Assembly: GCA_000969725.1 (NCBI GenBank)
Contig: JXSR01S003025.1
Strand: one strand, 5' to 3'
DNA: 33,520 bases
Source: Ophiothrix spiculata
Lineage: Eukaryota; Echinodermata; Ophiuroidea; Amphilepidida; Ophiotrichidae
Shown here: piece after piece, positions 19,521 to 30,854 of the stretch
Layout of the letters: each line of letters begins with the position of its first letter
How positions within the stretch are numbered: the stretch's first letter is position 1
Notes under the pieces: generated by a model
Told to the model about the DNA's origin: nothing
What the model saw: the letters and a program-made list of their open reading frames with translations, nothing else
The model's database searches: none
Program-made: the position numbers and the translations under genes

Positions 19521-21546
19521 AAAAGGTCGCTTCAAAACTCAACTGACACTTTGCGGTTGCCTCTCTCCCTCTCTCTCAACTGACGGTTGTATCAACTGGC
19601 AGTTGCTTCAAAACTCAACTAGATATGATTCCGTCACTGTAGTGACGCGGACCCTACCGCAACGTTTTTAAGACTCATGTAACCTAATAAGGGACTCTTG
19701 TTTGGTTGAGAGTTACAATCTACAACACTTCGAATGCATAGGCCACATAATAATGCAACGTAACTGAGTTAATTAAATGTTTTATGGAAATCACGTTTTT
19801 GACCCCTGTGTCCTTTATGTGACCTTTGACCCCAGTGTGTCACAAACATATTGGGTTGTGGTCAAGGTATTTTTTAACTAAGTTTGGTCAAGATCCGCCT
19901 CTGTCTGCAGGACTTTTTGTGGTTCTAGTAAAAATCAATATTTAATCCGTGTGACACTATGTGACCCGGATTACTCCCATGAGCAAAACTTTTGTTAAGA
20001 CTTATTTATACAATCATGCCATGTAACCCTGACGAGCTGATTTGTTGTAAAAATCACGTGTTTGGCCCCTTGTGACCCCATGTGACCTTGTGACTCCTAT
20101 AGGTCAGATGACATGTTGGGGTATGGTCAAAGATAATTTTGTTATTTTCATTAAGTTTGGTCAAGATCCACCATTGTACATGAAGAAGTTATGGTGATTT
20201 TGGTAAAAAAAAAATCAATATTTGACCCGTGTGACCCAGGGTCATCCCCACGAGCACAACGATTGTTGAGAATCATGAGCTAATTACTCTATATATGAAT
20301 TATACAATTATGTAATGTAACCCTGACGAGCTGAAATCTTTTTTGTAAAAATCACGTTTATGACACCTTGTGACCCCATGTGGCCTTGTGACCCCTGCTG
20401 GTCACATGACATGTTGGGGTAGAGTCAAATTTTTGTTTGACCAAGTTTAGTCAAGATCCGCCATTGTATGTAGACGTTCTGGTGATTTTGGTAAAAATCA
20501 ATAATTGACCCGTGTGACCCCATGTGACGTCGAGTCACCCCCCCCCCCATGAGCCCAACTTTTGTTAAGACTTATGAGCTACTTACTATACAAGAGTTAT
20601 ACAATCATGCAACGCAACTCTGACGAGCTGAAAACGTTTTTTGCAAAAATCATATGTTTGACCCCTTGTGACCCAATGTGGCCTTGTGGCCCCTACCGGG
20701 CACATGACATGTTTGGGTAGGGTCAACGATTATTTTGACCAGATTTGGTTAAGATCCGCCATAGTATGTAGAAGTTATGGTGATTTTGGTAAAAAGCAAT
20801 ATTTGACCCCTGTGACCTCATGTGACCCCGGGTCACCCCTATGTTAACAACTTGTGTTAAGATACTTACTCTATATGAGTTATGCAATTATGCAATGTTA
20901 ACCTGACTAGCTGAAAACATTTTTTGTAAAAATCACGTTTTTGACCTCTTGTGACCCCTCGTGACCTCATGTGACTCCATGTGACCTTGTGAACCCTATG
21001 GGTCACTTGACATGTTGGGGTTAAAGTTTAGTCAAGATCCGCCATTGTTTGTAGAAGTTATGGAGATGTTGGTAAAAATCAATATTTGACCCATGTGACC
21101 CCATGTGACCTTTGGTCACCCCAAAAAGCACTATTTTTATTAGGGGTTATAAACTACTTCATATGCATGAATCACAAAATCGTACAATATAACGCTGATG
21201 AGTTAAAAACTTTTTTGTGAAACCACGTTTCGACCCCTATGACCCCTATGTGACTTTTACGGGGTCAAAGGTCACGTGACATGTAGCATTTGGGTTAAGT
21301 GTTGTTGTGACCAAGTTTGGTAAAATTTCGTAAAGAACTGTTGGAGTTATAGGCGTTACAAAATGACAAAAGAAAGAAGAAGAAGTACGAAGAAGACAAG
21401 ACCCTGCGTCTGTGGCGGCAGGGTAACTGGCGGCTGCCGGTTGTTGGCGGTTCCGGGCGGTTCAATAGAGATAAACAATAGCCAACCGCCAAGACCCGAC
21501 CAGAACCGGCAGACAACCGCCGGTTGAGTTTTGAAGTCGCCCTTTT
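19521..21546. mobile_element. 2-kb unit with inverted ends carrying a satellite array
   Basis: The left end reads AAAAGGTCGCTTCAAAACTC (then AAC). The right end (about 21524-21546) is the inverse of AAAAGGGCGACTTCAAAACT (then CAAC). That gives roughly 24 bp with two or three differences. Inside each end lie further CAACNGNCGGTTG-type short palindromic strings, and GCTTCAAAACTCAACT is repeated at 19605-19620. A solo copy of the right-end sequence lies at 5815-5885. The interior is almost wholly the tandem array B. The target duplication is unresolved because both borders are A/T runs. No transposase is present. Confidence 0.65.
19745..21360 (+). repeat. TGACC-rich tandem array B, six units of about 290 bp
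   Basis: A landmark block, CAATCATGCAATGTAACCCT (then GACGAGCTGAAAAC), recurs at about 19752 (most diverged), 20011, 20305, 20602, 20885 and 21174. Spacing is 259, 294, 297, 283 and 289 bp. Each unit then has AAAAATCACGTTTTTGACCC, a TGTGACC-rich stretch, CACATGACATGTTGGGG, CAAGTTTGGTCAAGATCCGC, GTAGAAGTTATGGTGATTTT, a second TGTGACC-rich stretch and GAGCACAACTTTTGTTAAGA. An 11-C run lies at 20538-20548. There is no coding signal. Confidence 0.9.
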
Positions 21547-22339
21547 AAATCTTGATGAAGATATTTTTTCCCAAAATCTAGCAGGCCGCTATTGGACCAA
21601 GTGAGTTTTGGAACAACACTCTTCCATTCGCTTTGAACCTATAAAAAATATAACTTGAAAAAACAGAATGACAAATATTATGTGTTTTCATCAAATACAG
21701 GTAATTCAGTGAGTGATGCTTGACGATTCTGTGTCATGCTTGGCGAATTATTACAGCAGTCTTAAACGATAAACTTTGCATGAGATTACAAGTTGCAATC
21801 AGTAGCATTTCTTCCCTTTTGCATGAACTAAATCAGTGTTTGGATACATTACGAGCCAATATTTCGTTATACTTATCGCACCATTGTTGCAAATCGCCTA
21901 GGGTCAACACAGTCTTTTGAATATGTTAACGACAATAATTGTTGCTTATCAAATAAACACTTTTTTGGATTCTTAGAAACAAGCAGATTTTTTTCCTCTC
22001 GTTGAAAAATATGTTTCATTTACTGTATAAGGATTGCAATCGGTCCGGTAGTTTTCTTTTTCGCCATTTCTACACGCAATATTTTTATGTTGTTGTTGTA
22101 TCCCTTTATATGTGAATGTGATTGCCTGATTCAATCATGCAATATGAGTGATTGTAAAATCTAAATAAATGTCACCAATCCTAGCCGCAAAGGAAGGTGA
22201 CCCAGTTAAGCTTGATAGAGCATAACATGAATGAACACGTAGGTGAGATAAAAGACAGCTCATTTAACTATACTTTCTGTATTCAAATTCTGCGATCAAA
22301 TTTCTGAAATGGGAATAATTTAATTTCACTATCGCACTT
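21547..22339. other. AT-rich intergenic DNA
   Basis: No gene, RNA or repeat is recognised. The 66-codon frame at 21720-21920 has no known domain. Confidence 0.4.
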
Positions 22340-23467
22340 GTGATCATAAGTCATGAATTGGTCAGAAAAAACGTAACATACCACTAAATGAGAAAAAAAC
22401 ACCAATCTGTATATTTCTCAACACAGGATTAAATATGGATATTTTAACACCATAAAAGTATACATTTTTAAAAGCTCATACTACAAGGATATCAACTATG
22501 GAATGATACTGACATTATACAGGGTGTGTGACAATTATACAGGGTGTAACTAAAAAATGTGTTAATTTTACTCTCTTCATCGACCTCTTTTATTTTACAC
22601 AGCCTTCAACATAAAACAAAACAGGTATGGATTTATATTGATAAAACACAGGGCTCTAAATATGAAAATAGAACTTTTCACTTAATATCCATACGGTGAA
22701 ATATACAGGGTGGTTAAAATGGGCTATTTGGTGAGTTCATTATACGTCTTAGCAATAGTTGACAATCCTTGAGACAAGTTTAAATCAAATGCCTGCTTAC
22801 TATGGCCTTTTGCTGCATTGTTGGTATACAGTATCTCTCAATAATTAACCTGACCCGATAGACTTTGGTTTATTTATTACGGTTGATCAGTGCAATTATG
22901 TTATTATGCATTTACAACAAGTCATTACTGTTATTCATCCACGGTTTCACAACGTACGAAACTTGTCATATAAATTTTGACTTTTGAACATTGTTGAAAC
23001 TAGTAGTGGAAGTATCTTGAAAATGACAAAGTTTATCCTCGCCAAACTATAATTAATACATCACCTAACATTATTTTTGGGCATGGATAGGTATATTTGT
23101 CTTTCATTAAAACGTGTATGAACAATGATTCTTGTAGGATTTCAACTTTTGGCATGACGATTTTCGAAAGATTGGTAATTTTTCACAATTTTGTGTATAA
23201 GTCAATGGGATTTTCCTCAACCGTCTTTTCCTCCACCGCCTCCCCGTTGACTTGGCTCACATTTTGAGCCATAGAACTCATAATATTTGTTCAATTGTCT
23301 TGAAAATTTGTGCATTTGAAAGACAATCAAATTGCCCCGATAACCATACCAAATTTGTTGCAGTAGGTATTTAACTTCTTGAATAAAATTACATTAATTT
23401 ACGAAGAATGGGTCTTTATGTTACATCTCCCCCATATGTGCATGACCAATTCATGATCTATGATCAC
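22340..23467. mobile_element. 1.13-kb element with 25-bp terminal inverted repeats
   Basis: The left terminus (22340-22364) begins GTGATCATAAGTCATGAA and ends TTGGTCA. The right terminus (23443-23467) is its inverse with 23 of 25 positions matching. An inner GTAACATA is also shared at both ends, read inward. The interior has no transposase frame and contains three TATACAGGGTG strings at about 22517, 22540 and 22708. It is probably a non-autonomous DNA transposon; the target duplication is not clear (CTT left, TTA right). Confidence 0.7.
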
Positions 23468-23542
23468 TTACATTTAGAGAGAACGTCGATAAATTGGTTC
23501 AACTGGGTATCATGATGTAACCGAGTATCACAATAAAGGTGG

Positions 23543-23830
23543 TTTCAGACTAGCTGTCGTTGCGGCACACGACGTTGCGGTATACGACAGAACATTTGCA
23601 ATTTTGAGTTGTCGTACTGTAGTACGACACATTTGCATATTGCCGCACTCTGTCTCAAGAAAAGTTGAATTTATTCCAACTCAAAATATTTTGTCGTTGC
23701 GACCATCACGACAGGGTGATCGATATATCGGCTTGTCGTGCAGCAAGCAGATGCGACAAGGTCGAGTTAGCGCAGTTTAATTTTTTGCCTGTCGTATGGT
23801 CGTACGACAGCATGACAGGCTAGTCTGAAA
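23543..23830. mobile_element. 288-bp MITE, ends TTTCAGACTAGC
   Basis: The left end TTTCAGACTAGC-TGTCGT and the inverse of the right end TTTCAGACTAGC-CTGTCAT give 12 perfect base pairs plus more with a one-base shift. The interior is unusually rich in GTCGT/ACGAC, including the palindrome GTCGTACTGTAGTACGAC at 23611-23628 and GTCGT..ACGAC near 23791-23808, so the whole unit can fold into several nested hairpins. It has no gene. GC content is higher than in its surroundings. Confidence 0.75.
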
Positions 23831-24761
23831 CAAGGGCCGCATTATTTGGTTCTCGGTAGAGGGGTGAAAAACGTCACATTTCAGCATAAAGAAAATACAT
23901 AAAAATGTAATAAAAAAGTCGGCCAAATAACAAATGGCGCGCCACCTAAATTGACCAAATGAATTAAATTTGATGTAGCACAAAATGCTGTTTTTCGTTT
24001 GTTGAAAATACAGATTTATATCACAATACTGCCATTTTTGTACAAGTTTCACTAACTCAGTGTATAACACAGTGGTTTTAGATTTGACAAACACTTTTAC
24101 CTTAGCAAAGGTTAGATTTAACCTCTGTGCAATCAGGTCAAAGAAGAAATCGAGATTAAATATCTTCCTTGGGTATAACCTCTAGCAAAGATCTTGCCTA
24201 ACACCATCGGAGCAATATTCTAAATATTCAAACCAAAAAAATAAATTATTTATTTCAGCCATTCATCAAGTTACACTTAAATACGTCGGAAGATGTTTTT
24301 TTTTTTATTCATTCTGTTACAATGTTTTAGAAAATTAGATAATATAAAAAAGAGGTCGTACATGTTCAAAACAAATGGAATGAAAGTCAATTTTATTTAG
24401 GCAACCAACAATTTGAAAAATTCGCTGTTTCCAAAAAAGCTAATATCTCAAACAAGTGTAGCTCAAATTTCACCGAGTTTAAAATATTACACATTATGCT
24501 GTATTCTTGTGTATTTAGTCAAGGGCTATTTAGACACCCCCTTTAGGAAAACAATCCGTATTCATATTTATAAATTAGTCTGGATTCGGCAATCTTCGAA
24601 AACAGATAGTTTATACATAATAAATCGTGCTTTGCCATGAAAAGAAATCATTTGGTGTTTTTGACCACAGTGTATTTCATTGTGGGTTAGCCATCTTTGC
24701 TGCCGAAATGTGTCAATATATGTCTTTGGCTTGAAGATATATGAGACAATTTGAAGAAGAT
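23831..24761. other. AT-rich intergenic DNA
   Basis: A 105-codon minus frame (23777-24094) overlaps the MITE end and has no recognised domain. A small hairpin, AGGTTA-GATT-TAACCT, lies at 24109-24124. Nothing else is supported. Confidence 0.4.
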
Positions 24762-24936
24762 TTAACTTTCCTTGCCATATGTACTACAACCCAATCATGG
24801 ACTCTTGACATTATTTGACAAATGTGAATAAACAAACAAAATGGTTAAGTAGGAAGAATGCACTTTCAAAAGCATACCAACGTTTGACCGTATTTATAAG
24901 AGCACTTGGCTGTCTAGAAACTAGTTTGTCAAACTG
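24762..24936 (+). repeat. Dispersed repeat R4, copy 2
   Basis: This stretch aligns in the same orientation with 8876-9047, best over CCAACGTTTGACCGTATT, ATAAGAGCACTTG and TTGTCAAAC. Overlapping short frames on both strands (24811-25101 minus, 24815-25090 plus) are not conserved in the other copy, which argues against coding. Confidence 0.7.
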
Positions 24937-25706
24937 GAGTCTCATTCTTGTACGAAGCATGATAGTACGGTCAATTATCTTCTTGAAAATGACGTTACAT
25001 TTATCCGTTACCAATTGTGGCCTTATTATGTTGGTTGTCAAATATTTCCAAACGTCTCTTGCATGGGTCAAGGGAGATGGAAAACAGTAGAAACAATTCA
25101 ATCATGACAATGATAATGTTAAAATGGTAAAAATGTTTGGCAAGTTTACGCTGTATTAGTCCATGTTTAAATATTTCACATATATTTGAACATATAAGAA
25201 TATGGCTTTCAATTTTGTCTATTTGTTTGTTTGTTTGTTCCATTTTAATGTGTTATCGGGGTAATTTCAACTTCCTCTTTCACAATTTTTGACAGAACAT
25301 AACTTGACTTGATAATATTGGGTACCGTTATGCTCATTTCGGTGTCTTTCCCTTATAATATGAAATATGCAGATAAAATAATCGACTTGACTGAAGGCTG
25401 TCTTTACGACCGGTTTGAGGTTGACAAAAAGAATTTCGTTATTAATTTAATAATAACTTTAGCCGATATGCGAAAAATAAAAATGTAGGTCAGTAATACT
25501 AATCCAAGAAATCTTTTTAATCCCGTGATTGTCTGGCAGTGTCTGCTTGCCCTAGGTGTTCGTGTTTGTAAGTTAATACTCAAATCAATGTAAAATAACG
25601 AACAAAAAGTATCCGTAAGGGACTTCTGAGTTGGTCAAAATTATGTTGACTGTCACAAGTGCGCATAACTGCAAGATCTGAATTGTAATACGTTATGATT
25701 TAAAAT
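24937..25706. other. AT-rich intergenic DNA
   Basis: There is a short (TTTG)n run at about 25220-25239. No gene or RNA is recognised. Confidence 0.4.
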
Positions 25707-25804
25707 GATGCTGCTGCTGATGTCGGTGCTGGTGCTGGTGCTGCTGGTGTTGCTGCTGCTGCTGATGATGATAATGATAATGATAATGATGATGATGATG
25801 ATAA
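25707..25804. repeat. Compound trinucleotide microsatellite
   Basis: A run of (TGC)n, (TGG/TGC)n and then (GAT)n and (AATGAT)n units, changing from one triplet to the next. It is open in several frames only because it has a triplet period. Confidence 0.95.
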
Positions 25805-26013
25805 CACTGGCTAATGAATCAATATGAAAGCATTTTTATGGACTGATCGCTGTTCAAGCGTTTAATTGTAGAGTTATATAACGCCAAGATATCAGGCAAG
25901 CTTATGCTGTTAACGACACGATTTTTCTTTATAGCGAATTGTACCAATTAAGCCGAATGAAGACATGCTGGATCAATTGGTTATGACTATAAAATCGGAA
26001 AACAGGAGATATT

Positions 26014-26737
26014 AGAGAGATTGCGATTTCCACGTACACGTAACGGGATACAGAAACGTGAGCACTTTAAAACTCACGTTTATGTAACGGTTCACGCATA
26101 CGCGTTTTTTTTTGTTTTTGTTGTTTAAGTTTCATGTATACAAGGTGGGGCGAATAATAAGAATTAAGGTCAGCAATACAATAGAAAACGCGGAGCAAAG
26201 ATTGAAATATTTTTTTTTCAGTTTGAGACCTTAAATTTTCATCAGGGATAATGAAGGTAATGCTTTGCTGACATTCAATAGAACCCACGTGCGGGACGTA
26301 GCACTCACATAAAAAGACCTTCTTTAAACAGTAATTTCCACATGTATTGCTGTTATTAATGTATGTTTGTTCTTATCCGTTCAGAGTATTAGCTTTCGCA
26401 AGCAGACATGTAGAACGTGAAAATGTTACCCATTTATGGTTGTGTAAGTTTGAAGTTTGTAACCTAGAATCATTACAACCAAACGCAATAAAACCTCGGT
26501 TAGTGCTTGCAATATATTTCTAGACATTATTGCTGCATGGGTTTATCTGAATTTGACAAAGCTTATATTTAAAACAATAGTTGATATCGATTAAGTGACT
26601 AGTATCCACGTAAAAGTGTACGTAAAAATTATGTAATCCACGGTGTGCTGTACTGTTCAAGCTGATAATGGTCGACTGTCTTTTAATAGAACTCGCGTTT
26701 TCGTTTTCGTTCGCGCTCGGGAAAATGCCAACTCTCT
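26014..26737 (-). mobile_element. TIR DNA transposon with 3-bp target duplication, copy 2
   Basis: The forward left end is AGAGAGATTGCGATTTCCAC; the right end closes with GCCAACTCTCT. ATT flanks both sides (26011-26013 and 26738-26740), a 3-bp target duplication as in copy 1. On the minus strand the order of blocks follows copy 1: AACG-rich subterminal series, GAACAGTACAGCACACCGTG, CACTTAATCGATATC, GAGGTTTTATTGCGTTTGGT, CTTGCGAAAGC, TTCTATTGAA and TGAACCGTTACATAAACGTG. The 724-bp length differs from copy 1 by internal indels. There is no transposase frame. Confidence 0.85.
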
Positions 26738-26903
26738 ATTAACGAAAACGATACTCTTTTGGTTAGCGTTACCATTGAAAAGCAGTTGTGTCCGTGATTT
26801 AGAGCTATTGCGCTAAGATGATACTAAAAACCCCAATGACATGTTTCTAAATTTTGCTACTGATTGATGAATCAATATAGGCGTATTGAATGAGTGGTAA
26901 CAG

Positions 26904-27275
26904 CCCGCTAGTCTGAATGTTTTCTAGTCCGAAAGCGTATTTTCCTATACCCGAGGGTTTGCTCAACAATTTGAAAAAACAAGGTTCGCTAGTCCAAAAA
27001 AGAAAAAAAGACCGCTAGGTCAAAATTTAAAAAGGTTCGGCCCTCCGAAAATGAAAAAGGGTTCGCTAGTCCGAAAATGAAATGAGGTTCGTTAATCCAA
27101 AAATGAGAGAAAGTTCGCTTGTTCGAAAAAAAGAAGGGTTGCTTATTTGGACTAGTGGGTCCTATTCTATTTTCAGACTTGCAAACCTTATTTCATTTTC
27201 GGACTGGCGAACACTGTTTTTCATTTTCGGACTAGCGAACTTTCGGACTGTTGAACTTTCGGACTAGAAGAGTGC
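26904..27275. repeat. Hairpin of tandem CTAGTCCGAAA repeats
   Basis: From 26904 to about 27130, units of roughly 22-32 bp reading GGTTCGCTAGTCCGAAAATG (then AAA) and variants repeat on the plus strand. From about 27155 to 27275 the same unit recurs inverted (CATTTTCGGACTAGCGAAC). The outer ends TTCTAGTCCGAAAG (26922-26935) and CTTTCGGACTAGAA (about 27256-27269) match as terminal inverted repeats. The 61-codon frame at 27082-27267 is a repeat artefact. It is likely a non-autonomous element with an internal tandem array. Confidence 0.8.
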
Positions 27276-30200
27276 AATCCAAAGATTTTATCAAAATTTA
27301 GTTGTCAATGACATAAAAAAGAAGACCAATCAAATCTCAAAAAGTTATATATAATCATCTAAAAATGCAATTTATCAAGCTGTTTCTACATGTCTTTGTT
27401 TTTAGCGTGTTTTGCTAATTAATTTGGATGAAGATATGCGAGATCAGCTAATCATGACTATGAAATAGGGAATTGGAAAGTATTAGCGAAAAAAATACTC
27501 CTAATTAATATTTGAAAAGATGTAGCAAAAAAAACTGTTGAAAAGATTTACCGTTCGCAATAAAAAGACGAATGGTCGTTTTCATAGGAAGAACCTCGTA
27601 TCGTTGGTAAGAGAGGACGTATTAAGAGCTATAGAAGCATTATTCAAAATGTTGTCAAAAATATAGTAAATTACAAACTGAATGTTTTAATTTCATTACA
27701 ATTGATGGAATCAAAATAACAAAACTGTTTGTAACAATGTGCACATGTTTTGAATTGTAAGGCAAGCAATAATGTAGTAGAAGTAAATGAATTAAATATA
27801 ACGACAGTATTTTGATACAAAGCACAACAGTAATTGGGCTCACTTTCCTGTGAAAACAAGCTTTAATATCGATATGTTATCTCAAAAAACTTCAAGGACT
27901 ACCGATTGCGTGGGGACATTGTGTTATCTAAGGATATGAAAAACACTTTTGAATGTTTACACTGCCTTGCTAAGTAGCTTCTTTACTACATAACCAAATT
28001 AGCGGTTGCAGGCCAAGGTCTTTTTGATACTTATTATATATATTCACTTGTAAAGCAAGCTTGCTTCGCAACAAATTCTCCGCAATAAAAAAAACTAGGA
28101 ACCTACAAGAAATATGACTGGCAAAACGGTGCAATAATTATAATGAAGGTTCGTCTTTCTTTCAATCATAAAATTCTGTATGACAGAGAAAGTAAAGTTG
28201 TGGTGACACGAGTACAATAAGTGTGTGAAAAACGATACTTCTGAATGATGGCATGTCACAAATAAGTGGATTTACTTAAGAAAGGATGTAGCTAGCAGAA
28301 AACAGCGAACGAGGGTAAAATTTAATAAGCTATGGTGTTGTTTTAATGCTTTTCTCGTTTGAATATATATTTTTTCAAATTCCAATAAAAGCAATGACTT
28401 TCATTTATTAAAGGCAGGCAGTGGACCAAAAGGTGTTTTTTTAATACACATTCAGTCAACTATATATTTAGTGAGATGATGTATATTAATTAAACAGTTC
28501 ATTTTATTACAATGTTACGTATGCCGTGGCAACAGCTGCCATATTGGATTTTTAAAGGATATCGCTGCACGCAGTTTGTCGATACCTCCCGAAATGATTT
28601 TCTCCTTTAAACTTCTCCTTTAGTATACATATATTTTATTAGATTATTAAAAAATGTTTCACAAACATAGAGATTTTTGAAAACATTTTCTTCATAATAA
28701 ATTAAAATCACATTATTTAAAGATTCTTACTAATTTCCATATAAAACGGGTAAAAGGGTCCTAAAAAATACGGACATTCATAAAAAAAACTCGTTTTGCT
28801 TAAAAATTCCAAAAATGACTGAAACATTAAATTTTGCAAATTTTGTTATTAATATACTTACTGGTTTCAATAATAGTGTTCGGGAACTTAAAAACTTTCA
28901 ACCATTAACAAAATGAAAATATTGCATCAAAAAGAGAGTGACATCTGCACTTTATTCACACACACCTTTTCTTAAGATATTGCTCCTTGAAAACATTAGA
29001 TACAGCATAGAATGAATTACATACATTTGTATAGGAGTAACAATATTTTCAGTTATTTTTTGCTAGACTTCATTCCTTACAGTCGCTATAAAACTCCGAT
29101 TGAAGTCAAAACTTATTAAAAAGCAAATGACATTTGAAATTGCGTGTTATTTGAAATTGTAAAAAAATGGTCAACATAACCTTTTGTGCCCACTACCATT
29201 CCAATTAAACACCTTACAAAAGATAAACGGACAGTTAGTTTGAGCGCCAAAAATCCAAGAACGAGCCATTAAAGTCAAAAAGTATTGATATATGAAAAAT
29301 ATACAATCTAAGCTTAATGTTTCCTCAAATTTGGCATCTAAACCCTTATCGTTGTTTTACACAAGAAATTTAAAATTTGGATGTCAGTTGTCATTTCTCA
29401 CATAGGGTAATACACATAATACAATTCCATCTCTGCATTGCAATATATCCTTGCAATATATCGATTTTTTTAAAATAAATTTTATTAGTGTATATATCGA
29501 AAAGTGACAATTTCAAAATCCAAGTTTTAACAGGGATACATACATCTTACATGAACCTATGAGTTTACTTCATGAGTGCCGGAGTAAAACGTCTTTATTT
29601 TAACTTATGTGTATAATTCAAGAACGTCAAGGTAAGGCTTTTTGGCCTATATTTATAGCCAATTGACGAAACGAAAATAAAGTCAAACCATTTCGATCAA
29701 AAAGGATAATGTGTGTAAGTTGGTAAAACAGTTAATATTGGCATGCATGAAACAACAGCAGCTCTACTATGTATGTAGTCACGAAATATGAAAAACATCA
29801 ATCGTTTATCAATTCAACTAGAAGCATTATGATGATGCTATTACACTGCGGGTATACCCAAAATATGAGAAATAAAAACTGAGAAAGATTTCTCAGCAGG
29901 TGTAAAATATTGGTAATGTTTCTGATGTCAAGTTTGAAATTAACATTTTAGCTGAGAATGCACATTTTCATATATGTCAATATTGAGTTTTGAGTACTCG
30001 TTCTTGGATTCATGGGGGTCAGACTAACTGTCCACTTATCTTTTGTGATGTGTTTATATCGCAATTGTTGTATGATATGTTTAATACGTGAAAGAAGCAC
30101 GTGTTGATTTCTTTCATGGCGATACTCAGACAGATTGTTATTAGACTTTCACCATTAAGGAGAACCAATGTTAGATCAGAGGTGGTGAAATTTGTTGACA

Positions 30201-30552
30201 ATGATTCTATAAGACCCTTCTCTACCCTTTACTTTGGTAAAAGAACAACCTAACTTACTGCTAGATGACATCGATTATTTAAACAAAATTAGTGGGTGCG
30301 TAGATCGATTTGGGTTAGCACAAAATACGATGCTATATACTGAGTCGATGATAAAAGCTGTACAGAGTTAAAATCTCACGATTATCTTTTTCAATTTAGA
30401 TAATTATATACTTTACAATATCAATATAGTGTCACCTGGGTTCGTCTGATGTTCATGTTTATTTGTAAACGCCCTCATTTCTTATTTAGACGTTGGGGTT
30501 TTGGCAAATCCTCACTGCTATCAAATAAAGTACATAGCAATAATTTTAAAAT
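27276..30552. other. Long AT-rich stretch, nothing recognised
   Basis: Over 3.2 kb holds no open frame longer than 62 codons, no RNA gene and no convincing element end. It is the least repetitive part of the window by eye and could be unique intergenic or intronic DNA. Short frames at 27655-27859 and 30019-30201 (minus) have no known domain. Confidence 0.4.
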
Positions 30553-30643
30553 GAGTCGCCTCGTTAGTGTGGTGGTAAATCTGACGACTTTAAAAGTATA
30601 AGATATCTTTAGCAAGGGTTCGAATCCTACAACGTCCGTTTTT
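30553..30643 (+). repeat. tRNA-Asp-like unit (pseudogene or SINE head)
   Basis: CCTCGTTAGTGTGGTGGTAA resembles the 5' half of eukaryotic tRNA-Asp, including box A. Box B GGTTCGAATCC is perfect at 30617-30627, and a TTTTT pol III terminator follows at 30639-30643. The acceptor ends do not pair beyond about 3 bp, and the T-stem is weak, so it is not a normal tRNA. The unit is about 85 nt, slightly long. It resembles the minus-strand unit at 32895-32975. Confidence 0.6.
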
Positions 30644-30854
30644 GTCGCTCTTAATGGGATGCTTTTCTAAACTTAATGACTACGCCCAGAACTAAATTAC
30701 AGCATATCCGCGAAGAATTTTTATCACCGGTTGGGTTCGACAAGTACATTGAAGTATGGGCTGAGATGTCCGTCGAGATACGATAGTCAGAAGCTTCCAG
30801 ATGTGTGGCTTTTCGGTGGCTTACGATAGGCCTGTGTACAGCCTAATATATCTT

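Noticed and set aside
19288..19671. 127-codon plus-strand frame
   Set aside because: It crosses the border of the 19521 unit and its low-complexity CTCTCT stretch, with no family resemblance.
21295..21516. 73-codon minus frame
   Set aside because: It is the complement of the terminal and subterminal repeats of the 19521-21546 unit.
25707..25804. Possible coding of an amino-acid homopolymer
   Set aside because: It is a compound trinucleotide microsatellite with no surrounding exon signals.
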